DNA from: Notamacropus eugenii
Lineage: Eukaryota > Chordata > Mammalia > Diprotodontia > Macropodidae
Assembly: GCF_028372415.1 (NCBI RefSeq)
Contig: NC_092875.1
Span: forward strand, 54,129,728-54,193,727
Length of the DNA: 64,000 nt
Reading direction: 5' to 3'
Shown: piece by piece, positions 36,050-47,452 of the stretch
How positions within the stretch are numbered: position 1 is the stretch's first letter
How the letters are laid out: every line of letters starts with the position of its first letter
The notes under the pieces: generated by a model
What the model was told of the DNA's origin: nothing
The model's input: the letters and a program-made list of their open reading frames with translations, nothing else
Databases searched by the model: none
Program-made: the position numbers and the translations under genes

Positions 36050-37105
36050 TCAGATTAGTAATGCTTGTCAATTATCAGCAGCAACCACATCAAAGCATGC
36101 TCCAGGTCACTGATAATAGGAGAAATGCAAACCATTCCCAGAAAACTGTCAAAGATGATACAAAGCAGAAATGGTGAATACTGTAGGGGCAATGGAAACA
36201 GGAGCACACTACTTAGCTTCGCTGTTGGTGAAGCTGTGAACTGGTCCAGTTATTCTAGAAAACAATTTAGAATTTTAGTTTAATATCAAGAAAAGCCAGT
36301 AAACTGCCTATTGTCATTGATCCAGTAACACCAATCCTAGATATAACATGTCTCTCAAGGGGGCTCCAAAACAGAAAGGTTCAGAGAGATGAGAAGACAT
36401 CTCTCGCTGTTCCTCTGCAGAAGTGGGAGGATCACAAGTGTGGTACATTATATATAATGTCATTTTTTTTTTTTTAGCATATTGGTCAACTTTACTGAAA
36501 ACTCTTCTTCTTTTTTTCTTTTAAGAAAAAATTCTTTATTATAAGGGATAGCTTTCTGTCTGCAATGCATGCTTGGTATCAGTGAGGCCTTCGGCAAGTC
36601 ACTTAATATCCATAGGCCTCAAGTTCCTCACCTATAAAATGTGAGGTCTGGGACAGATATATAAGCACCTGTAAGACACCTTCAGACTCCTTCCTGCTCT
36701 GGCATTAGGATCTTGTGAATATGAAAATTCGGAGAAACATGCACAGTCAAATAAGCAGAACCAGGAGAATAATATACACCATGTCTATAATATAAATAAA
36801 TATAGAACAAGAAAGGAAACCAGTCTCTGAATAGCTGAGAAGCCAATCATAGAGCCAAAGATCAGGTAAGAAATACCTCCCTGCTAATATCGGAAAGCAA
36901 GGAAACCACAACAGCTAGCTAGATCGCAGCAGAGGTGGTTTTTGCTTAACTTTTCTTTTGAGGGGGAGGGGAAGGCAATATAGGAGGGGAAAAGAAAGAA
37001 CCTATATGTAGAAATGACTGATGTGATTTAAAAACAAAAACCTACAATAACGACTTCTTAAAAAGTTATGTTCAGAGAACATTACAAACAATTGTGATAT
37101 GATAG
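36050..37105 (+). repeat. L1 LINE 3' region, interrupted
   Basis: gataataggagaaatgcaaa, gttggtgaagctgtgaactg, attctagaaaacaatttag, gcagaaccaggagaataata. The interior holds a MIR-like stretch at about 36570-36720 (gcaagtcacttaatatcc). The L1 frame is not open. Confidence 0.7.
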
Positions 37106-37109
37106 AAAC

Positions 37110-37845
37110 AATAATGGGGAATGGGAGTCTGAGATCCTCTGTTGGAGTGCCAGCTCTGCTATTTACAATCTATGGGAGCCTGGGGAAGTCACTTAAATCT
37201 TCTGGGTCTCAGTTTCCTTATCTGTAAAATGCAAGATTTGGCCCAGATGACCTCAAATCCTAGAACCACAATCCTACGATTCTATAAATAAGTCATCTCT
37301 TTTAACTGAGACAGCATGGCACGGTGGATATAGAGCTAGCCTTGAAGCCAGAGACCATTGAGTTCAAGACTTAGATTCAAGTCTTTCCCAGCTGCGTGAC
37401 TGTGGGCAAGTCATCTAACCTTTTAGTACTCACTAAGCAGAGAAGGTGCCAACCTAGTAGGTGGAGTTTCCTCACCTGGGAGTTCCCTATGCCAATGAAA
37501 TCACAGGTCTAGTTCCTATCTTCCTGTAACAGGTTGGGGAACTTGACTTAGAGCATGGTGCTATGGCTGAACAGCACGAGCTGAGTTTGGATTCTCAGAG
37601 TTGGAAGAGGCATTGGAAACCATCGTCTAAACCATACCTGAAGAAGATTGTGGTTGGTACTAAGGAAGGAGCATTGATTCTGGAATCCTGGGACCTGGGT
37701 CTAAATCCTGCATCTGACATGTACCTGTGACATTGGTTAAGTCATTTAACTTCTCTGGACCTCAGTTTACTCATTTGTAAAATGAAGGGGTTGGATTAAA
37801 CGATTTCTGAGGGCTGGTCAAGCTCCAGATCAGTGGTCCTACAGG
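37110..37845 (+). repeat. cluster of three SINE relics
   Basis: 37110-37290 MIR (agctctgctatttacaat, tcagtttccttatctgtaaa). 37310-37510 second-type SINE, as at 18545. 37640-37845 MIR (ttctggaatcctgggacc, aatgaaggggttggatt). Confidence 0.7.
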
Positions 37846-38029
37846 TTTGTTCAAAGAACTCTGGGGAAAGAGGGCCCACAATCAGCCGAGGGACCGATTT
37901 CACTTTTGGACAGCTCTAATTATTAGCGTTTTTGTTTTTTTTCCCCTTTACATGATGCTGAAACTTCCCCCTGGGAGTTCTGCCCCTTGAGTCCATGCAG
38001 AACACATCTAATCCCTCATTGATCAGCAG

Positions 38030-38425
38030 ATATTTATTGAACATTTACTACCTGACCAATGGTGTACTAGGTGCTGGAGATACAATGACCAAAACAAAAT
38101 GGTTCAGGTCCTCAAGAAGCATACATCCTATCAAAGAAATAACATGTAATGGGGCAGGGGGGCAATGAGCAGAGCTCTGGACTTGGAGTCAGAAAGATCT
38201 GAGTTTAAATCTGACTCAGACACTTAACTATCTGCGTTCTGTGTCAGCCTAAGCAAGTCATTTCACCTCTTTTTGCCTCAGTTTCTTTATCTGTGAAATG
38301 GGTATTATAATAATAGCACCTACCTCCCCGGATTGTTGTGAGGATTAACAGAGATAATAATTGTAAAGCACTTAGCACAGTACCTGGTACATAGTAAGTG
38401 TTCTATATATGTTAGCTATTATTAT
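38030..38425. repeat. antisense L2 tail then plus-strand CORE-SINE
   Basis: 38030-38140: agatatttattgaacattta, ggtgctggagatacaatg. 38150-38425: gagcagagctctggacttgg, gcctcagtttctttatctg, agcacagtacctggtacat. Confidence 0.8.
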
Positions 38426-38754
38426 TATTAATACACATAAACACAAAACACATACAAGATCATCCTTATATACTAATTACATTATAGTTTACTTAGGAAA
38501 CCCAGAGAAGCAGAAAGGACACTTATCGACAGTTAACGACTTGAGTAGAAATACAAAATAAATCTACAAAAATCAACAATATTTTTATAAAGTTCTGAGA
38601 ATAACCAGGATGGAAGGAGATATAGAGAGATAGAAAAAATGAGCAGGCAAGCATTTGTTAAGGCTTATTATGTTCTAGGATTAGGAGGCAACAAGAAGAG
38701 AAATTCCATTCAAAATCATTACAAAATGAATAAATCATCTAAGAGTGAGCCCAT

Positions 38755-39258
38755 AACCTAGGTGCCATTCTCAACTCTTCCCTCTTGTTGTCTTTACCTT
38801 TGTCATATTTCTCAGTATTTCCTCTCCTCTGACACCTCCACTTCTCTTAGCGTAGGCCCTCATTGCCTCCCACCTGGATTACGGCCATAACCTGATGGTC
38901 TCCTTGCCTTAAGTGTCTCCCTACTTCAGTCTAGCCTCCACTCAAGTGGCAAACTGATCTTCCTAAAGTACAAGTCTGACCATCTCATCCCCAAATTCAA
39001 TAAATTCAGTGCCTTCCTATTACCTCCAGTACCAAATATAAAATCTTCTGTTTGGCTTTTAATTATCTGATCCCTTTCCAGACCTTTCCAGTCTTCCAGA
39101 ACCTTCCTTCTCCTCCTCTCCCCATATCCCATGTATCCCTTGATCCAATGATATTGGCCTCCTTGTTGTTCTGCACATAAGGATCTTACCCATATCCCAA
39201 CTCCAGGCATTTTCTTCCTTCTTATCTCTGCCTCCAGTTTTCCTTGGCTATAATGCTA
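38755..39258 (+). repeat. L2 LINE, left part
   Basis: tcattgcctcccacctggat, tctgaccatctcatcccc, agtgccttcctattacctcc. Interrupted by unassigned insertion 39265-39685. Confidence 0.8.
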
Positions 39259-39264
39259 ATTATA

Positions 39265-39685
39265 TTAATGTAAGGTAAAAGATCTACCCTGGCCATTAAT
39301 GGGCCTGATTAGAAGAGATTTGTTTTGTAGGAAGGACCACCAAGTTTTGTTAATTTCTAATGAGGCAATGGTTCGTAAGGGTTGTGATAAAAACCCAGAT
39401 GTTGGTGCTTCTCTCTCTGGTAACTATGTATGTATGTAACAGTCAGACAGTTGGATCTGTCTGTTGACCCGTGATGTATGTATTGCTTAAGGTCAGACAG
39501 TTGGAAGCCCTGTCTGTTGGTCTTTATTCTATGCTTGTATTTTCTCTATTGATGAGCGTAATTAAAGAAGATTGTTGATCCTCCCCCCCCCCCCAAAAGT
39601 TGCTTTTCTTTTAGAAAAGCAGACCTAAGAACCTATGCTAGCAGGCCATCCTGGATGTGTCAGGGTGCTTATTGATATACTAGCT
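39265..39685 (+). mobile_element. insertion within L2, possibly LTR-derived
   Basis: This block breaks an otherwise continuous L2. It begins TGTAAGGT. It contains a near-tandem pair, gtcagacagttggatctgtc and gtcagacagttggaagccct, an ATTAAA signal near 39560, and a run of 12 C at 39583-39594. LTR origin is only a guess; no clear end or duplication found. Confidence 0.35.
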
Positions 39686-39689
39686 TCAA

Positions 39690-40365
39690 GTCCCAGAAAA
39701 AACTCACCTTGTAAAAGCAGCCTTTCCTGAGTTTCCTCTCTGCTACAACTTCCCTTTAAGATTATGCTCTGTCTGGTATTCAAAGTCCTTCATAACCTAG
39801 CCACCCCTCACCTTTTCAGTTTTCTAACACTTTACAATCCACTAGATATTTCATCCAGTGACTTGGGTCTCCTACTTGTTCCTTGAAGGCACTCCATTTC
39901 CCAACATTTTTTCCAACTGTTCTTCCCACCCCTTTTACCTAGAACCCTCTCTTTTTTCTACTCTGGAAACCTTCCCCAACCCCTCTTATTTTGAATGTCT
40001 CCCCTCTATTAATTATTTCCCATTTATCCTATACATCTCTCGCTTTATATATATTTATTTGTACGTTGTCTCCCCCACTGGATTGTCAGCTCCTTGGGGA
40101 CAGGGACTGTCTTTTGTCTCTTTTTGTATCTCCAATGTTTAGCACAGTGTCTGACATAAAGAAGGCACTTAATCAATATTTACTAATTGAATATCCCCAA
40201 TGTAACCAGCATGTATCCTTTCAGATTGTCATTTACATATTGTGTCTCCTATTAAACTGCGAGCTTCTTGAGGCGGAGACTCTTTTTTGCCTTTCTTTAT
40301 ACCCTCAGTGCCCTACTGACCCGTAGTAAGCACTTTAAAAATGCTTATAGATTGACTAATAAGCA
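39690..40365 (+). repeat. L2 LINE, right part and an extra 3' end
   Basis: ctggtattcaaagtccttca, then gattgtcagctccttgggg and ttagcacagtgtctgacat. A second tail follows at 40240-40365 (gcgagcttcttgaggcgg). The 94- and 111-residue frames here belong to L2. Confidence 0.85.
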
Positions 40366-40554
40366 CAGGACTTAGGAAATGACTTGTTTACATGTAAATA
40401 AATATAAAATACATGCAAAGTAAATGCAAAATAATAGAGAGAGTGGCTTTTAACAGTTGTGGACATCTGTAAAGGTCTAATGTAGATGTCACTTGAGCTA
40501 AGTTTTGAAGGCAACTTAAGGATCCTAAGAGGCTTTGGTCCATATTCAGTCAGT

Positions 40555-40990
40555 CAATTTATTTATTTATTAAGTACCTATTGAGTGACAAGCCCTGTGG
40601 ATAAAGACAAGGAAAAGACAGTTCCTGCCCTGTAACGGAGGAGATAAATGAGGCAAACAATTATGTATAAATAAGCTGTTTTATATCTCCTAAAAATAGG
40701 AGATAATACGTAGAAGGAAGGTACTAGTATTAGAGAGGATCCGAAAAGGTTTTCTGTGGAAGGTGAGATTTTTAGGAGGGACATGAATGAAGCAAGGGAA
40801 GCCAAGTCAACCGACATGAACAAGGAGAGGGTTCCAGGCACAGCCAGCGAAAATGCCTGGAGACAAGTGATGGAGTGTCTTGTTGAAGGAACAGCAAGTA
40901 GGCTAGTGCCACCGGCTCAAAAAACTGGTGGGGTAGAAGGTTTAAAAAGACTGAAGTGGGGAGGGGCTGCTAAGTTAGGAAGGGCTTTGA
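40555..40990 (-). repeat. L2 LINE, antisense
   Basis: atttattaagtacctattga, gacagttcctgccctgta, gaaaaggttttctgtggaag, ggagggacatgaatgaag. Confidence 0.8.
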
Positions 40991-41195
40991 ACGCCGACCC
41001 TCTCAATATTTAAAACCGGCTGTCCCAGAGCCTTCAATCTTTTCTTCCCAAGGCTAAACATTCCCAGTACGACAGCATGATCTCCACCCCGATCCTGGCT
41101 GCCCTTCTCTGGACTCACTCCCGTTTATCAACGCCTTTCCTAAAATGTCGCCTAGAACCGAACCCAAGACTCCAGATAAACGATACAGTCGAATA
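40991..41195 (-). repeat. CR1/L3 fragment, antisense
   Basis: Reverse complement reads ttctaggcgacattttagg, gtgagtccagagaagggcag and tttagccttgggaagaaaag, the CR1/L3 3' consensus order. It lies in gene 1 intron 1, close to the promoter. Confidence 0.75.
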
Positions 41196-41330
41196 TCCAC
41201 AGGCACGTGGGCACAGAGCGCTTGCACCCAGCCCCAGCGGCTGGAGCAGCACCTCCCCAAGCCAGTCCAGATTCGGATAGGCAACCAGAAGCCCCAGTCC
41301 AGCATCCCCTCCCAGGACCAGCCTGGCCTC

Positions 41331-41404
41331 TGACGTCAGGCCCTCCCAGCCCCGCAGGCTCCTCCCTTCTCCGAAGTCCATTCACAGCGGGAGGGCTGAC
41401 GTCA
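41331..41404. promoter_or_regulatory. paired palindromic CRE sites
   Basis: Two perfect TGACGTCA octamers at 41331-41338 and 41397-41404, in the GC-rich region just inside gene 1 intron 1. This is the consensus bound by CREB/ATF dimers. Function is inferred from sequence and position only. Confidence 0.65.
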
Positions 41405-41591
41405 GACCTACCCTGGTCTAACCCCCCACCCCACCCCACCCCCGGGGATCCCCCTCCACCCTCACACATCCCTGAGGAACCCCCTCATCCAAAACCTTCC
41501 CGGGCCAGGTCCGTCTCCAGGCCGGTAACTCCTGTGAAGAACGCTAGGAACCCAGCAAGCAAGAGGAGCCAGGACCAGGGACAAGACTCAC

Positions 41592-41690
41592 CTTCCAGTC
41601 GCCAGAAGAACAAAGAGCCGAACTCCAGATTCACGGACTACTGCGCCTGTGCGGGCGAAGCCGCTGCACTACGATTCCCAGAATCCATCG
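41592..41690 (-). other. gene 1 non-coding exon 1 and promoter (approximate)
   Basis: A strong donor, GGAAG|GTGAGTC, ends a GC-rich exon at 41592. The upstream limit (about 41690) is a guess. The block lies in a CpG-rich region (about 41270-41960) on the gene 1 side of the spacer. It has no coding frame that joins the next exon, so it is taken as 5' untranslated. Confidence 0.6.
41668..41686 (+). promoter_or_regulatory. ZNF143-like motif at the gene 1 promoter
   Basis: ACTACGATTCCCAGAATCC resembles the ZNF143/THAP11 promoter consensus (ACTACAATTCCCAGCATGC). A second, ACTACATTTCCCAGAG, starts at 41915. Such motifs lie close to start sites in many CpG promoters, including zinc-finger genes. 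Confidence 0.65.
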
Positions 41691-42134
41691 CGCTCTAGAT
41701 AGGCGGACATTTGTGGAGGGCTTCCAGAAAATGGAGATTGGTCTTGGTGATGCGAGCGGCTGTTTCAGTATTCTGGAAAATGAATTCCAGAGGTTACTGT
41801 GGGCAAGCGCGCTCTTAATGACTCAAGCAATTAAGTTTGATCAATTACTTAAGCGCTTCCTGCGTACCCAGCCCTCTTGTTAAGCTACGGGGCGGCCCTC
41901 GAGTCCTGCCTCTGACTACATTTCCCAGAGGACTTCGCGCCTCTCCTTCCCAAACGACCCCAACAGCGTCCATTCAATTCTTACGCTAGGTACTAGGCAT
42001 ACTAAATCAAAATGAAATAGCTCCTGCTCTCAAGGAGCTTGGGTTCTGTTAGCGAAAAACAACATGATGGAATGGAAGGAAGGAGTGCTAGCAGCTGCGG
42101 GACCCGCTCTTCCAGCAGATGGCACTTCAACTGA

Positions 42135-42451
42135 GGGGGCAGCTAGGTGGTGCAGTAGATAAAACACCAGTTCAGAAGTCAAGAGGACTTGAGTTCAAAT
42201 CTCACCTCAGACACTTGGCACTCACTGGCTGTGTGACCTTGGGCATGTCACTTAACCCCAATTGCCTCATCCTGGGTCATCTCCAGTCATCCTGATGAAT
42301 ATCTGGTCACTGGATTCAGATGGCTCTGGAGGAGAAGTGAGGCTGGTGACCTGCACAGCCCTTCCTCATTCAAAACAAAGTCAAGTGGAAGTCATGTCAT
42401 TATTTCTCTGATGGCATGGTCTTTTTTGGCAACAAAGGATGAACACATACA
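42135..42451 (+). repeat. full-length marsupial tRNA-derived SINE with target-site duplication
   Basis: Same family as 2989-3299: starts ggggcagctaggtggtg, ends near ggatgaacacatacac. Perfect 12 bp duplication CACTTCAACTGA at 42123-42134 and 42452-42463. Inserted in the spacer between the two promoters. Confidence 0.95.
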
Positions 42452-42463
42452 CACTTCAACTGA

Positions 42464-43074
42464 AGCTTGAAAGCAGCTAGGAGGAATTTCAAGGTGGTAA
42501 AGCAGTGCATTACAGCTAGGGGGACAGCTTAACTACATAGGCCTGTAGATAGTCACTGCCACACCCTGTAATAACTACTGGGATAGAGAGACTAGTAACC
42601 GTGGGGACTCAGCATAGGCTTTTTACTTGAGGTGAGCTTTGAACTGAGCTTTGAGAAAGCTAGGGATTCTAAAACATTAAGTTGAGGCATAAGGAAGAGC
42701 TAGCAGACCAGTGTAGCTGAAATGTAGAGGGTAGGAAAGGGAAAAAAAGCAAAAAACCTGAAAATGTCCCTCTTACATGGGCTCCCTGAATTATTAGCCC
42801 AGGTTCAAGGTACTTTCTAGGTCCAAATTCACTAAAAGCTATAATTCAAGTCCTCACAGACATATTTCCTTTATCTCTAGTTGGCCAGAGGACACAAATA
42901 CTTCAAAGCAAAGGCATTTCATGAATTAGCATTGTAAGAATTTTTTTTTTAGAACATTCCCCTCATAAACCTAGGTCATACTTTCCCACAAACATATGCT
43001 CCATCGGTGGAGACAATGGTCATGCATGGGGATCATACATAAGGGGTATGTACATAAGGAACATATATGGCCAG
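42464..43074. other. spacer between promoters, unassigned
   Basis: No gene or repeat recognised. Confidence 0.4.
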
Positions 43075-43300
43075 GGCAGCTGGGTGGCATAGTGAATGGA
43101 ATGCCAAACCTAAAATCAGGAGGACTCATCTTGAGTTCAAATCTTGCCTCAGACATTTACCTGATTACCTGGGCTAGTGTCTGCCTCATTTTCCTCATCT
43201 GTAAAATGAACTGGAGGAGGAAATGCAAACCATTCCAGCATCTTTGCCAAGAATACCCCTGATGAGATCACAAAGAGTCAGACACTACTGAAACCACTCC
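43075..43300 (+). repeat. tRNA-derived SINE
   Basis: gcagctgggtggcatagtg, gagttcaaatcttgcctc, cctcatctgtaaaatgaact, cacaaagagtcagacac; same type as 27815-28075. Confidence 0.85.
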
Positions 43301-43599
43301 TCCACAACTAGGGCACACATATGAAAGGGCAACCCTTGCCTTTGATGGTATAAGTATCTTAGATGTGATATCACGGCTTTGCTCTCATTGAGAGTTTGCT
43401 CAGTGATGGCTGTGGCATCTTCATCTTTGCTTCACTAGGATCCTGATAAGAGTTGCTCTGCAGGTGTTGCGGTAGCCATTGGCAGCTAGATGTCTACTCT
43501 CTGCTGGCTGCTGATACCGGCTTTTCCAGATTCTGAGTTTGTCCCTTCATTTGCCATCTTAGTTCCAGGCTCCTAGAGTCTAATGATTAGTACCTAGGG

Positions 43600-44196
43600 T
43601 GCTAGTGATAGGAATATGCTCTGGAAACCCTCTCCCTGCTCCACCTCCAATTTTCCCCTGAACTCTACTTGAATTTTTCCATGTGGTCAAGTCTCTGGCA
43701 TTCTCTGGAGACATGGACCCATCCCAGTCAACTGGCCTTTCATTGTAGCCTATGCCCAATCTCTCAATTCTCTGTTATCTCTAACCTAGCCCAACCCTTT
43801 GTTGTCCTGGCTATTTCCCCCCTTGATCCTATCTAGACCCCATTTGCCCTTGGCCATGTGGTCCCTGGTGTTCCCGGTCCTTCTCTGTTACCTCCCAGTC
43901 ACCCCAGACCACTTGGCTACTCCTAGATCCTTTCCACAGTCTTTCTGTATATAAGATCCATCTTGCTTCCACTAAAGTGTTCAGATTTAATCTCGCCCAA
44001 TTAGTCAACACAAGTATCACAAATGCTCATATTTCTTAAGAGTCTGGCCAATATAGCAGATTTTGAGAATCATTGCCACCCTCCAGAAGTGTTCTAATAA
44101 ACCTTGCCTTTGGCTGAAAGAAGACTTGGGTTGAATTCATTCAGGCAGGACCCGTGTGTTGCTATTTTGGGGTCCCAGTACCCCTAAACCTCAACA
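43600..44196 (+). mobile_element. solo LTR (retroviral fossil)
   Basis: 597 bp starting TGCTAG and ending CAACA, with flanking hexamers CTAGGG (43594-43599) and CTAGGA (44197-44202), a 5-of-6 target-site duplication. Internal order fits an LTR: TATA box (gtatataaga, about 43948), AATAAA near 44095, then a U5-like tail. No internal retroviral genes are present, so it is a solo LTR left by recombination. Six-base duplications suggest an ERV2/ERVK-type element. Age moderate to old. Confidence 0.62.
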
Positions 44197-44499
44197 CTAG
44201 GATTTGACCCCTCTTTAGTAAAAAAAACCACCACACCTAGCTAACAAAAGAAGGCAGAGCACCCTAAAACCAAGAGTAAGTCTTTTTTCCTTCCATATTC
44301 TGCTTACTCAGAGATGAGAACGCTCCTAACATTCCCAATATACTCTTTGGCTTTGCCTGAACATAGAATTGCAAGAAAACAAAAATCTAAGGAGAGAAGG
44401 TTATTATGTATCCACCTAGACCACATTGTAGCCTTTATTGTTCCTATTTGTTGGCTACAAAGTCCCCATTGCCAGTTTGGTGGCTCGATGGTTTGAGGT

Positions 44500-44720
44500 C
44501 AGGGAAATAACAAGAAGAGTTTAAACCTAGCATCAGACACTTCCTAGTTGTGTAACTCTGGGCAAGTCACCTAATAGCTGCCTGCCTTAGTTTCCTCAAC
44601 TGTAAAATGGAGCTAACAGCACCGACCTCCCAGGACTGTGGTGAGAATTCAATGAGATAATATCTGTAGAGCGCTCAACACCGCGCCTGGCACTTAGTAG
44701 GTGCATAATACATACTCGTT
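44500..44720 (+). repeat. MIR/CORE-SINE
   Basis: cttcctagttgtgtaactc, cctcaactgtaaaatggagc, cgcgcctggcacttagtag. Confidence 0.8.
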
Positions 44721-44954
44721 CTCTCCCTGCTCTTTCTTCCCCGCCCCCCAATAGTTGTGGTGCTATACTTTGACCAGCAGCAAAGCCTGTGTCTCTACAT
44801 TAGGCTGAAACCTAATGGTTGCCGGGCTTAAATGTCCAGCAGAGGAGCAGGAGAGGTCCACCTCTCTCCAAGATCGCCTGATTCATACGCAGGGTCTCCC
44901 TCCAAGGTGTGAGAGGCGGAAACAGGATAAATTCTGCTCCTCCAACACTCTCAC

Positions 44955-45060
44955 CTTAGCTACAAGGATGCAGCATCCGAGCGACTGCGCACTCGGAGTT
45001 CCCCCCGCCCCCATCTCGGCAGTGAACTCCAGTTCCTACTATTAGTCCGCCTGATCCTAA
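44955..45060 (-). other. candidate divergent first exon opposite gene 2
   Basis: On the minus strand, a CpG-rich stretch ends in TAGCTAAG|GTGAGAG, a strong donor consensus. It may be an alternative first exon for gene 1 or a divergent non-coding transcript. The upstream end is approximate. Confidence 0.35.
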
Positions 45061-45100
45061 CCTTAGAGGCCTTCGGGACATGTAGGCGGACAGTCCCTCT

Positions 45101-45112
45101 TGCGCACGCGCA
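45101..45112. promoter_or_regulatory. NRF1-type palindrome at the gene 2 promoter
   Basis: TGCGCACGCGCA fits the YGCGCAYGCGCR consensus exactly. It lies within 100 bp of the gene 2 exon 1 donor. Confidence 0.7.
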
Positions 45113-45187
45113 TTTGTTCTCGGGCCTAGCCCCGATGTACCAGAGCTTTGTCCCGCTAGCTGGGGGCCGCCGCGAGTGTAGTCAGGG
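45110..45187 (+). other. gene 2 non-coding exon 1 and promoter (approximate)
   Basis: A CpG-rich segment ending with TCAGGG|GTGAGTC at 45187. The start is a guess from the promoter motif. No frame continues into the KRAB exons directly, so it is taken as 5' untranslated. Confidence 0.6.
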
Positions 45188-45477
45188 GTGAGTCCGGCGG
45201 GGAAAGGGAACTGAGGGGAGCTGGGGAGTGGGGAGGGTCCGCAGGAGCGGACTGGAGAGATGGAGCGTGGCTCTGGAAGGGGGAGTAAGAGGAGCCCGGA
45301 GGAGGGGCTGTATGGTGAGCCGGAAAGGGGCGGGAGAGTGTATTGAACGCCAGCAATGACTATACTACTTCGGATTGGGACGAAACCTGTGCTTCCTTCG
45401 CTATTGGTAACTCCCATGGGAGGGAACTCCCTCTACCGATGCAGATTGTCACCATCGCTGGCACTGAGGGTCCGAGG

Positions 45478-45865
45478 TGATTCAGTGATTTACTTGCCAA
45501 TGTGCGTCACAGGTAGCACTTGAACTCAGGTCCTTGTGCCTCCAAGGCCAGCACTCTTTCCGTTATGCCACGATGCCTCTTTGCTTGTAATAGCAGCTCA
45601 TAGTTACCTACCTCAATATATAGTTTATAATTCAGTATCTCATATAATCCTAGGAACAACTGGGTGTATCCCAATTTTAGGGACAGCAATTAGATGAAAT
45701 GGAAAAGGAACCAAATTTGGAACATTGCACTGAAAGGTAAATGACCTGGGCTCTTAATTGTGTTATCCTTAAGCAAGACACATAATCTTTCTGGGCTTCA
45801 GTTTCCTCATCTGTAAAATGGGGGAGGAAGGCATTACCCCTAAAGTCTTTTCTGTCTCCAGGATT
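45478..45865. repeat. two MIR fragments in opposite orientation
   Basis: 45478-45580 antisense (tagcacttgaactcaggtcc, ttccgttatgccacgatg). 45690-45865 plus (gacctgggctcttaattg, cttcagtttcctcatctg). Confidence 0.65.
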
Positions 45866-46720
45866 TATGAAATGATCTGATGATATCATATTTTATAAGT
45901 GAAGAAACTGAGTGTTAGAGTGTCAGAAGCATACGCTAATAATCGCTATCATACAGATAGCACTTTTTTTTTTTAACAAAGTGCTTTACGTATATTAACT
46001 CCTTTCGTTAGAATAATGATAATTCTAGCCCAGGTCTCTCTTGATTCCAAGTTCCATGGCTTAGTTTGGAGATGTATAGAAAATGGGGGTGGAGATGATG
46101 CTGAAGCTATTGCCTTCTATTTGGAGTCCTTTCCCAGTTTCCTATCTATCTTGGTGTTCCTTCATTCTCTGTGCTCTTCCTCTCCCTACCTCCTGTCATA
46201 CTCCGTCTTCTCTCCTAGTGTGTGTATTTTGTTGGGGAAAATAACTGGTCACATCCACCTTTGTAAGTAGTTATAGAGATACAGATAAGGAAACAGGCAC
46301 AGAAAGTGGAGTGATTTGATGTGTTTAAGCAGGAGTTTTGAGCCTAAGTCATCTGATTAGTATTTTATTTTATTTCTTTCTGTTTTACCCGTTTTCCTCC
46401 TAATATGAATGTTTAATAATTCACTAGCTATTTCCTTAGAATCCCTCACTCCCTTTACCTGTGATTACCTGTGAATATCTATAGGTAACTAGTCATCTTA
46501 CTATTCTACTCCGGCTCCAGGATTGTTGAAAATTCTCCAGTTTAGCTGATACCAACCTCTCCAGATGGATGCAGTATCATATAATACAGTGAATGGTAAT
46601 GTAACAGTGAATAAAGGAGAAATATTTAGTCTGTAGACTTGAGTTCAAGATCTTTGAGTTATTGGGTAGTTACCTACCCAAGTTATTTGAGTAGGTCATT
46701 TAAGCTCCTCAGTGCTTATA
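45866..46720. other. gene 2 intron, unassigned
   Basis: The 84-residue frame near 46.0-46.3 kb lacks homology I recognise. A worn MIR may lie at 46590-46720. Confidence 0.4.
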
Positions 46721-46724
46721 AATT

Positions 46725-46812
46725 ACAAGTATGTATGTACATATATATACATACATACTTGTAATATATATTATGTAATTATTAAATATATGTAATATAT
46801 ATATATATATAA
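46725..46812. repeat. TA/CATA microsatellite
   Basis: atgtatgtacatatatatac followed by long AT alternation. Confidence 0.9.
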
Positions 46813-47452
46813 GTATAAATTACAAAAGACTTGATGGTCTATATCTGTGGAAGGAGTTTCTATGTTGGCCCATAGTTCTCTTAGACAAATCACTTCTTCT
46901 CTCTGAATATTATCTTAAATCTCTATGATAATTTCCGGTCCTAACATTTCATGAATCAAGTCATGTCCTGCAAACAAATGGAAAGTCAAATAATAATATA
47001 AATGTTAAATAACAATTCAAAATAGAATCTTAAATTCAGAAATGGCCCCAGAGGCATAATAGTAATCCAACCTTTATCTGAAAGTTACCACTATATATGA
47101 TATACCCAATAAGGACTCATATGGCCTCTGTGTGAAGACCTCTAGTGAGAGGGAATTCATTGTATGTTAAAGCAGTACACTTCGTCTTTGGATGGTCCTA
47201 ATTGTTAGAGTATAGGTACAACCCTGTCATTTTGACTGATGAGAAATGTGAGGCTTAGAGAGGGAAAGAAATTTGTTCTGGGTGACACAGCTTTATAGAA
47301 TCAGAGCTAAGATATCTAGTTCAGCCAACCTAGGGCTGCTCAGGAAAACATAATCTGAATGGAAGTATGTTAATACCATACAGCAGAGTCAGGACCAGAC
47401 TTTCTCCACTCCACAGTACCATGTTACCTTGTGGAGTATTTCTTTGTTCCAG

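Noticed and set aside
41207-41698. 163-residue Pro-rich frame
   Set aside because: CpG-rich promoter sequence with few stops; it crosses gene 1 exon 1 on the opposite strand and shows no domain.
44956-45417. 153-residue minus-strand frame
   Set aside because: GC-rich promoter sequence of gene 2; no domain or start context.
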